From Alphaproteobacteria bacterium (lineage in GTDB: Bacteria; Pseudomonadota; Alphaproteobacteria; Rs-D84), in contig JAEEQU010000035.1 of NCBI GenBank assembly GCA_016285415.1, forward strand, positions 1 to 10,452: a stretch of 10,452 nt of DNA, given 5' to 3'. The translations under genes and the position numbers were made by a program. Below are positions 1 to 4,841 of this stretch, piece by piece; the stretch's first letter is position 1; each line of letters begins with the position of its first letter. A model generated the notes under the pieces. It was not told the DNA's origin. It ran no database searches and saw only the letters and a program-made list of their open reading frames with translations.

Positions 1-135
1 AGCAAGTTGGCAAGGGGGATGACAACGTTTAAGAAAGAAATGAAAAAGAGTGATACCAAAGACGCAAAAAAGAACGTTGATACAGCGCCGAAAAAACAGA
101 CAAAGGCGCGTACCAAAAAGGTAGCCAAGAAATAA
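1..135 (+). CDS. tatA: C-terminal end of probable TatA (twin-arginine translocase subunit)
   Basis: The reading frame is open from the left edge to a TAA at 133-135 and gives 44 residues; the start lies outside the window. The visible part begins SKLARGMTTFKKEMKK and then becomes a Lys/Thr/Ala-rich tail ending in KKVAKK. The LARG...FKKEM pattern matches the amphipathic helix that follows the membrane anchor of TatA, where alphaproteobacterial members read roughly 'ARGI.SFKKGM', and a charged disordered tail is normal for the family. TatA would form the transport pore for folded proteins exported with TatB and TatC. Both of those are encoded further right in this window, so a tatA is expected somewhere. 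The membrane helix is not in view. An unrelated lysine-rich tail, for example of a ribosome- or DNA-binding protein, cannot be excluded. Confidence 0.5.
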   Translation, partial: SKLARGMTTFKKEMKKSDTKDAKKNVDTAPKKQTKARTKKVAKK

Positions 136-168
136 AAAAGAAGGCGATTTTAAATCGCCTTCTTTTTT
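134..168. terminator. Bidirectional Rho-independent terminator
   Basis: A perfect inverted repeat has the G/C-containing stem AGAAGGCGA (139-147) pairing with TCGCCTTCT (155-163), extended by an A-run on the left (134-138) and a T-run on the right (164-168). The loop is TTTTAAA at 148-154. Because the A and T tracts are symmetrical, it would terminate both the rightward gene ending at 135 and the leftward gene ending at 183. It is the clearest terminator in the window. Confidence 0.9.
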
Positions 169-182
169 TATACAATAACAAA

Positions 183-611
183 TTATTCTTTCTTTTCGTG
201 TTCTTCTTGTTCTTCTATGGTCATTGTGGCAAGTGGTCGTGCCAACATGCGTGCCAAACCGATTTCATCACCAGATATCACACTGTACCCATATGTGCCG
301 TTTTCAATACGATCCAATGCACTGTTTATTTTGGCAAGCAAATTATTTGCACGCTCTGCGGTACGTAATGTCATGGTGTTTTCTTGTTCAGATATGGCGA
401 TGTCTAAATCGTCCCCTGTTATATTTGCGTTTGTTTTGTTGGCATTGCTGATGTAATTTAATGCGGACGCATTTTGTTGCAAAATCTCTTCCTTTTGCGC
501 TGTCAACAAATGATAAAAATACGCCAAATGTTCTGGACACATATATGGTTCAGATTTTTTCGGGACATATTTTGGTGCCAGTACAATATTCTTATAATTT
601 TTCTTTGCCAT
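183..611 (-). CDS. dksA: DksA/TraR-family RNA polymerase-binding regulator lacking zinc cysteines
   Basis: DksA binds RNA polymerase in the secondary channel and, with ppGpp, tunes rRNA and amino-acid promoters. The 142-residue product is about the family's usual length. It has an N-terminal segment (YMCPEHL at 23-29), a long coiled coil (about 30-105) whose tip carries D67, D70 and A72 in the D-x-x-D-x-A spacing of E. coli DksA D71/D74/A76, and a C-terminal globular part with YGYS and EIGLARMLARPLATM matching the E. coli 'YGYC...EIGIRRLEARPTADL'. All four zinc-ligand positions are changed, to S110, S113, T131 and E134. The only cysteine is C25, near the N terminus. The start at 611 is preferred over an in-frame ATG at 641, which lies inside trxA, because AAAAGGA sits 8 bases upstream of 611. 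Only 2 bp separate it from the trxA stop, so the two are probably cotranscribed. Function as a true DksA is inferred. Confidence 0.88.
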   Translation of the reverse strand: MAKKNYKNIVLAPKYVPKKSEPYMCPEHLAYFYHLLTAQKEEILQQNASALNYISNANKTNANITGDDLDIAISEQENTMTLRTAERANNLLAKINSALDRIENGTYGYSVISGDEIGLARMLARPLATMTIEEQEEHEKKE

Positions 612-613
612 TT

Positions 614-934
614 TTAGGATCCTTTTAGTTCCATAATCCAATCTGTTAATGTATCTTGGTCCATAAGACCACTGCGTGCTTCAACTAATTCGCCATTTTT
701 AAATGCTAATACACATGGTATACCGCGAATGCCGAATTTTGCAGGAGTTTTATTATTTGTATCACTGACTTCAAATTTAACAAAGTTTACATCAGGGATG
801 GCGTCGGATGTTGCCTCAAAAATTGGGCCAAACATACGGCATGGACCACACCATGGTGCCCAAAAGTCAACCAGAGTCAATGCACCGCCTGTCATACTGG
901 CGAAGTTTTCATCTGTTGCGTGTTGTATTGCCAT
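614..934 (-). CDS. trxA: Thioredoxin
   Basis: This is a small cytosolic dithiol-disulfide oxidoreductase of 106 residues, the standard thioredoxin length. The active site WCGPC is at residues 28-32, preceded by the usual VDFWAP. The buried Asp of the fold is D23, and the cis-proline loop reads GIRGIPC with P73. The following strand VLAFKNGE is typical. One oddity is C74 directly after the cis-proline, where thioredoxins normally have Thr; this puts a third cysteine beside the redox centre. The start is secure because AAGGAG lies 7 bases upstream of the ATG. It is the first gene of a two-gene leftward unit with dksA and faces the suf genes across a short divergent promoter region. The choice of trxA over a paralogue is by length and motif only. 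Confidence 0.93.
   Translation of the reverse strand: MAIQHATDENFASMTGGALTLVDFWAPWCGPCRMFGPIFEATSDAIPDVNFVKFEVSDTNNKTPAKFGIRGIPCVLAFKNGELVEARSGLMDQDTLTDWIMELKGS
620..626 (-). promoter_or_regulatory. Shine-Dalgarno site that decides the dksA start
   Basis: On the minus strand AAAAGGA (626 to 620) overlaps the last codons of trxA and stands 8 bases before the ATG at 611. An alternative ATG at 641 would lie upstream of this site and has no comparable purine run in front of it. Confidence 0.65.
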
Positions 935-952
935 ATTTTTTCTCCTTTGGTG

Positions 953-980
953 TTGATATTTCAGACAAGTGTATTATAAT
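953..980 (+). promoter_or_regulatory. Sigma70-type promoter for sufS-sufT-sufE
   Basis: TTGATA (953-958) and a perfect TATAAT (975-980) are separated by 16 bp and lie 28 bp upstream of the sufS ATG. Transcription would start around 986-988, leaving a leader of about 20 nt with a weak AAGAGA ribosome site. Confidence 0.75.
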
Positions 981-985
981 CTGAA
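960..985. repeat. Inverted repeat over the suf/trx divergent promoters (candidate operator)
   Basis: TTCAGA (960-965) and TCTGAA (980-985) are perfect inverted copies separated by 14 bp. They flank and touch the shared -10 region. The geometry suits a dimeric repressor that could act on both directions, but six-base arms can occur by chance in AT-rich DNA and no known operator was recognised. Confidence 0.35.
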
Positions 986-1000
986 TAAAAAGCAAGAGAA
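973..1000 (-). promoter_or_regulatory. Possible divergent promoter for trxA-dksA, sharing the -10
   Basis: The sequence ATTATAAT (973-980) is its own reverse complement, so the minus strand also reads TATAAT (978 to 973). A weak -35, TTCTCT, is found 16 bp upstream (1000 to 995). The leader to the trxA ATG at 934 would be about 30 nt with a good Shine-Dalgarno. The -35 is poor, so the placement is tentative, although some promoter must lie in this 74-bp gap if trxA starts the transcript. Confidence 0.4.
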
Positions 1001-1008
1001 AACGTAAA

Positions 1009-2124
1009 ATGAATAAAATCATATACTTAGACGCCGCGGCGAGTGCATTAAAGCCAAAATCTGTTATAGATGCAGAGGTGGATTTCTTGCAAAATTCTTA
1101 CGCGAATTCTGGACGTGGTATTTGCGCGCGCAGTGTCGCGGTTGATGATATGGTTATGCAAACGCGTAATAAAGTTGCAAAATTCATAAATGCAGATGCG
1201 AACCAAATAGTCTTTACATCGGGGGCAACAGACGGATTAAACCGTATAGCAAATATTCTGACTAATCAAGATGGATATTCAAATTCATCGGTGGTTGCAG
1301 TTTCTGATTTGGATCATCATTCGGCACGGTTGCCGTGGGTTGAATTATTGCACCGTGGAAAAATATCGCAAATTCAGGTATGTGATTTAGATGAAAATTT
1401 TGATATAAAAACAGATGCGATTCCAAAAGCGGATATTCTGGTTATTACCGCCATGTCCAATGTATTGGGGTGTGCACAAGATGTTGAAAAGATAACTGCC
1501 GCGGCACGAAATAAAAATCCCAATGTGATAACTATTGTTGATGCATCACAATATGTGGTTCATAACAAGATAGATGTAAAGAAATGGAATTGTGATTTTC
1601 TGGTTTTTTCTGGTCACAAGATTGGTGCCGATACCGGAATCGGAATTTTATATATTCGGGATTCGGAAAAATATAGCGTTGATAAATTTGGTGGCGGAAT
1701 GGTCACAACAGTTATTGGTAATGATATGATTTTAGAATCTGTACCAACCAAGTGGGAGGCCGGAACATTACCATTAACACAAATTGCGGGGTTAAATGTT
1801 GCGATTAAAGAATTGGAAAAAAATCGGCCTGATTTGAATCTGATTAAATATGCGTATGATGAATTATCACAAATAGAAAAAATTAAAATTATCACATTGC
1901 GTGATTCTGCAATTTTAAGTTTCGTTGTAGATGATATGCATCCATTAGATGTTGGCGCAATGTTGGGTGCACATAACATATGTGTGCGTGTTGGAAATAT
2001 GTGTGCATCGTGGATTCATAAACGCATTGGTGTTCATGGGACAATTCGTATATCGGTTGGTTCGTGGAATACAATGGATGAAATAGAGCAGGTAATAGAA
2101 GTTATTAAAAATATTGTGAAATAA
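1009..2124 (+). CDS. sufS: Cysteine desulfurase, SufS type (group II)
   Basis: This is a PLP-dependent class V aminotransferase-fold enzyme that takes sulfur from L-cysteine as a persulfide for Fe-S cluster assembly. In the 371 residues one sees YLDAAASALKP at the N terminus (6-16), the PLP-stacking histidine region DLDHHSARLPW (100-110), the cofactor-binding DASQ (178-181), the Schiff-base lysine K204 in SGHKIGADTGIG, the WEAGTLP loop (249-255) and the catalytic loop VRVGNMCASW with C332. The short active-site loop and the adjacent sufE favour group II (SufS) over IscS. Compared with E. coli SufS, about 25 residues are missing before YLDAAAS. The promoter and leader leave no room for an upstream start, so the N-terminal arm is genuinely short. 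It is the first gene of a three-gene unit, with 1 bp to the next. Confidence 0.93.
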   Translation: MNKIIYLDAAASALKPKSVIDAEVDFLQNSYANSGRGICARSVAVDDMVMQTRNKVAKFINADANQIVFTSGATDGLNRIANILTNQDGYSNSSVVAVSDLDHHSARLPWVELLHRGKISQIQVCDLDENFDIKTDAIPKADILVITAMSNVLGCAQDVEKITAAARNKNPNVITIVDASQYVVHNKIDVKKWNCDFLVFSGHKIGADTGIGILYIRDSEKYSVDKFGGGMVTTVIGNDMILESVPTKWEAGTLPLTQIAGLNVAIKELEKNRPDLNLIKYAYDELSQIEKIKIITLRDSAILSFVVDDMHPLDVGAMLGAHNICVRVGNMCASWIHKRIGVHGTIRISVGSWNTMDEIEQVIEVIKNIVK

Positions 2125-2125
2125 A

Positions 2126-2440
2126 ATGGCGTTTACAAAAGAAGATATTATTGGCGCATTGAAAACTATATTTGACCCAGAAATTCCAGTGAATATTTGG
2201 GATATGGGTTTAATATATGATATAGATATTTCAGAAAAACTTGTGCGTATAGAAATGACGTTTACCAGTCCGACATGTCCGATGATGGAAGAACTGTTGG
2301 CTCAGGTCAAAGACGCGGTATCAAAAATTGTTGCACCAATTCCGGTTAAGGTTGATTTGGTTTGGGAACCAGCATGGGATTTATCGCGTATGTCTGATGC
2401 CGCAAAAATAGAATTAGATTTAACAAACAGTGGTTGGTAA
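2126..2440 (+). CDS. sufT: SufT, DUF59/MIP18-family Fe-S maturation protein
   Basis: This is a 104-residue single-domain protein of the MIP18 (DUF59) family, whose SUF-linked members help deliver or mature Fe-S clusters. The family signature DPEIPVNIWDMGLIY is at 17-31. TFTSPTCPM (45-53) contains the single conserved cysteine C51, and the C-terminal VWEPAWDLSRMSDAAK (79-94) is typical of the SUF-associated branch. It starts 1 bp after the sufS stop without a clear Shine-Dalgarno, so translational coupling to sufS is likely. Its stop at 2438-2440 lies 2 bp before the sufE ATG. The exact biochemical role of this family is less settled than that of SufS and SufE. Confidence 0.9.
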   Translation: MAFTKEDIIGALKTIFDPEIPVNIWDMGLIYDIDISEKLVRIEMTFTSPTCPMMEELLAQVKDAVSKIVAPIPVKVDLVWEPAWDLSRMSDAAKIELDLTNSGW

Positions 2441-2442
2441 TT

Positions 2443-2805
2443 ATGAATTTTGAACAAATAAAAAAATTATTAGAAATGATAGATGACCCTGTCGCACGGT
2501 TAGAGGCGGTAATGGATATTGGCAAGGGGTTATCGGCGGTCCCAGATGATGCCGAATGTCATGAAATTTTGGGGTGCACATCGTTTGTTCAAATATGTCG
2601 GCGTGAAAATAATTTCTTTGGTGTTGCCGATTCGGCAATTGTTCGTGGAATTGTTGCGATAATATTGTCTATGGTGGATGGACATTCGCCAGATGAAATA
2701 CGTCAAATGGATTTGGAAAAAATGTTTACTGATTTAAAAATAAATATTGGCGCGGCGCGGTTGAACGGTGTTGCGTCTATGATAAAATTTTTAAAGAATC
2801 TGTAA
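2443..2805 (+). CDS. sufE: SufE, cysteine desulfuration protein (sulfur acceptor)
   Basis: SufE accepts persulfide sulfur from SufS and passes it to the scaffold. The 120-residue product shows the N-terminal helix with RLEAVMDIGKGLSAVPDDA (19-37), the active-site loop HEILGCTSFVQIC with C45 as the acceptor cysteine, then DSAIVRGIVAIILSMVDG, where the family has 'D(A)xIVKGL.A.LL..Y.G'. It ends in ARLNGVASM, matching the family's 'SR.NGL.AM'. The ATG at 2443 is chosen over an in-frame TTG at 2434 that would overlap sufT; it follows the sufT stop by 2 bp. C52 is an additional nearby cysteine. It completes a SufS-SufT-SufE set; the scaffold genes sufB, sufC and sufD are not in this window. Confidence 0.92.
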   Translation: MNFEQIKKLLEMIDDPVARLEAVMDIGKGLSAVPDDAECHEILGCTSFVQICRRENNFFGVADSAIVRGIVAIILSMVDGHSPDEIRQMDLEKMFTDLKINIGAARLNGVASMIKFLKNL

Positions 2806-2817
2806 ATATTATTAAAT

Positions 2818-2845
2818 TTGTGAATTGTATCTATTGTGATATAAT
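2818..2845 (+). promoter_or_regulatory. Extended -10 promoter for ftsL-ftsI
   Basis: TTGTGA (2818-2823) and TATAAT (2840-2845) are 16 bp apart. The -10 is preceded by TGA, giving the TGn extended -10. TTGTGA occurs a second time at 2834-2839, directly abutting the -10. The leader to the ATG at 2875 is about 22-24 nt and contains a GGGGG ribosome site (2865-2869). Confidence 0.75.
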
Positions 2846-2874
2846 AAGAAGTAGGATTTTATTCGGGGGCAATA

Positions 2875-3171
2875 ATGAACGAAGACGAAAAAATGTTCCA
2901 TATTGGGATTGTGATGCTGGTTGTGATGTCTATATTGACGGTCGCGTTGCAGGTTTGTTATCGTGTCCAAAACGATGTTCGCAGAAATGTACGTCAGAAA
3001 ATTGTTCAGACCCAGCAAGATATTGCGGTTGCCCAGGCGAATTTTGCAGCGTATGTTCGACCAGAAATATTGCAAAATTCGGTTAAAAAAGATACCCCAA
3101 ATGCCGAAGGAATAAGTTTTCATAAATCGGTTGAAATTCAAAATTTACCTGATAGGATAGAAACCAGGTAA
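2875..3171 (+). CDS. ftsL: FtsL-like bitopic cell-division protein
   Basis: FtsL is a small single-pass inner-membrane protein that, with FtsB and FtsQ, activates the FtsW-FtsI septal synthase. The 98-residue product has a short charged cytoplasmic start (MNEDEK), one hydrophobic segment (about 8-28) and then a periplasmic heptad-like region rich in Gln, Val and Arg (29-60) predicted to form a coiled coil. It has no enzymatic motif. Sequence alone is weak evidence because FtsL diverges strongly. Size, topology and the position 1 bp upstream of ftsI make the call likely. The start follows GGGGG at a spacing of 5 bases. It is the first gene after its own promoter, not preceded by mraW as in the classical cluster. 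Confidence 0.72.
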   Translation: MNEDEKMFHIGIVMLVVMSILTVALQVCYRVQNDVRRNVRQKIVQTQQDIAVAQANFAAYVRPEILQNSVKKDTPNAEGISFHKSVEIQNLPDRIETR

Positions 3172-3172
3172 C

Positions 3173-4798
3173 ATGTTTGAAGTAGGAAAGGACATCTTGA
3201 AACACGAATATTCTGCTGGTGGCGCAAATACCAAGTGTGGTAAGCGCCTGCGTTGGATTCATATTATTTTCTGTGCATGTTTTGTCGTATTTGCCGGATA
3301 CACGGTGGCATATGTTATCCAGGGAACAACCCGTGTGCGGCCGTCTGATGGCGGTGCGGCATGGATGGTAAAACGTGCCGATATTGTTGATAGAAATGGT
3401 GATATTTTGGCCAAGAACGTTATGTCGGGACATATAACATTGCGACCACAATTGGTTAAGGATCGTGATGCGGTGGCGCAGTTGGTGCATGAAATATTAC
3501 CGTATGAATATTCTGTGCAAGATGTTTTACAAATATTAAATTCTTCGCGTCGTTTTGTTTATATTAAAAAATATGTTAGTGATGCTCAGCGTAAACGCGT
3601 GCTTAGCGAGAATTTACCAGGGTTAGATATAGAATCTGTTCAGGCAAGAAAGTATCCAAAACGTCGTTTGTTTTCGCATGTGGTTGGGTTTGTTGGAAAT
3701 GACGGTAATGGGTTAGAAGGCGCAGAAAGAATCTATGATGATTATTTGCATGATAACAGTGAACCATTACAATTATCATTGGATGCCCGTATTCAATCTG
3801 TGTTTTATGAACAACTGTCGGCGGCTATGCAGCGGTATCAGGCCAAGAATGCGATGGGTATGTTGATGAATTCGCGGACTGGTGAAATGATTGCGATGGT
3901 ATCTTTACCGGATTTTGATCCAGAAAATGTTGGGTTTGATCCGGCATCAAATCGTTTGTTTAAACCGATGCGTGCGACATTTGAAATGGGTTCCATTTTT
4001 AAAGTATTTAATACTGCGATGGCAATGGAAAATGGAATCAGTAAAGAATATTATGTCAAAGAACCATTTAAAATTCGTGATAAATTCGGGCGTGTTGCGG
4101 CCACAATTAGCGATATCAGAAGTTTCCGTCCACCACGTCCCAATCTGTCGGTGGAAGAAATTATGTTGCGTTCATGTAATGTGGGCAGTGCGCAAATCGC
4201 GTTGGATTTGCCAGACGGAACCCAGCCAGAATTTTTCCATCGTATCCATTTGGACGAGGCATTAAATCTTGAATTTGGAAAAACAGAAAAACCATTAACA
4301 CCACGTAAATGGGGGCCAGTTGAACGTGCAACGGTTTCATTTGGTCACGGTATTTCGGTAACACCGATGCACTTGTTCTTGGCGGTAAATTCAATGACAA
4401 ATGGTGGTATGTATATTTATCCGACGATTCAGAAAAAATCATTTGGGCCACTGCGTGGGGAACGTGTTTTATCAGATGACATATCATCGCGTCTGCGTGG
4501 GATAATGTTCCGTATCGCCGAAGAAACCAGTGGTCAAAAGGCACGTATTGAAGGTATTCAAATTGGTGGGAAAACGGCAACCGCTGAAAAACGTGTAAAT
4601 GGCAAGATAGATAAATTTAAAAATTTGACCGCATTTGTTGGTATATTTCCTGTTTCTGCGCCCCAGTACACAATTATGGTTATCTTGGATGAACCAAAGG
4701 GTACAACCGAGACATCTGGATGGCGTACGGCGGCATGGAATGCGGTGCCAACAACTGGAAAAATTTTGGATAGTATCCTGCCGTTGCTATTTGAATAA
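3173..4798 (+). CDS. ftsI: FtsI (PBP3), septal peptidoglycan transpeptidase
   Basis: This monofunctional class B penicillin-binding protein crosslinks septal peptidoglycan in the periplasm. Its 541 residues have a cytoplasmic tail, one membrane anchor (about 30-50), the dimerisation domain starting with RADIVDRNGDILA (68-80) and containing RKYPKRRLFSHVVGFVG (159-175), and the transpeptidase domain (about 225-535). The active-site serine is S274 in EMGSIFK (S-x-x-K with K277), the S-x-N motif is S334-C-N336, and GHGISVTP follows at 391-398. The third motif reads GGKTATAEK (465-473), so K467-T-A469 replaces the usual K-T-G. The EMGSxFK context fits alphaproteobacterial FtsI better than the EPGSTFK of gammaproteobacteria. 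It starts 1 bp after ftsL. The choice of FtsI over an elongation PBP2 rests on motif context and the ftsL neighbour. Confidence 0.9.
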   Translation: MFEVGKDILKHEYSAGGANTKCGKRLRWIHIIFCACFVVFAGYTVAYVIQGTTRVRPSDGGAAWMVKRADIVDRNGDILAKNVMSGHITLRPQLVKDRDAVAQLVHEILPYEYSVQDVLQILNSSRRFVYIKKYVSDAQRKRVLSENLPGLDIESVQARKYPKRRLFSHVVGFVGNDGNGLEGAERIYDDYLHDNSEPLQLSLDARIQSVFYEQLSAAMQRYQAKNAMGMLMNSRTGEMIAMVSLPDFDPENVGFDPASNRLFKPMRATFEMGSIFKVFNTAMAMENGISKEYYVKEPFKIRDKFGRVAATISDIRSFRPPRPNLSVEEIMLRSCNVGSAQIALDLPDGTQPEFFHRIHLDEALNLEFGKTEKPLTPRKWGPVERATVSFGHGISVTPMHLFLAVNSMTNGGMYIYPTIQKKSFGPLRGERVLSDDISSRLRGIMFRIAEETSGQKARIEGIQIGGKTATAEKRVNGKIDKFKNLTAFVGIFPVSAPQYTIMVILDEPKGTTETSGWRTAAWNAVPTTGKILDSILPLLFE

Positions 4799-4812
4799 AT
4801 TTATATTATAAT
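4784..4812 (+). promoter_or_regulatory. Promoter for the recJ-nrnA-lolA-tatBC unit, partly inside ftsI
   Basis: TTGCTA (4784-4789), within the last codons of ftsI, is followed after 17 bp by a perfect TATAAT (4807-4812). Transcription would start near 4819, about 23 nt before the recJ start. No terminator separates it from ftsI, so read-through is also possible. Confidence 0.6.
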
Positions 4813-4841
4813 TACCCTGACAATAAAAAAAGAGTATTAAG

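Noticed and set aside
612..641. Longer dksA start at 641 (ten extra residues)
   Set aside because: It lies within trxA without a Shine-Dalgarno site, whereas the ATG at 611 has AAAAGGA at ideal spacing and restores the usual family N terminus.
2820..3086. Plus-strand cysteine-rich open frame of 88 residues that looks zinc-finger-like
   Set aside because: It is a shifted frame across the ftsL promoter and gene. The many Cys codons come from the TGT/TGC pattern of the other frame, and its start would lie upstream of the -10.
2812..3490. Minus-strand open frames opposite ftsL and the start of ftsI
   Set aside because: Antisense to genes with good promoter, ribosome site and motif support; no coding features of their own.
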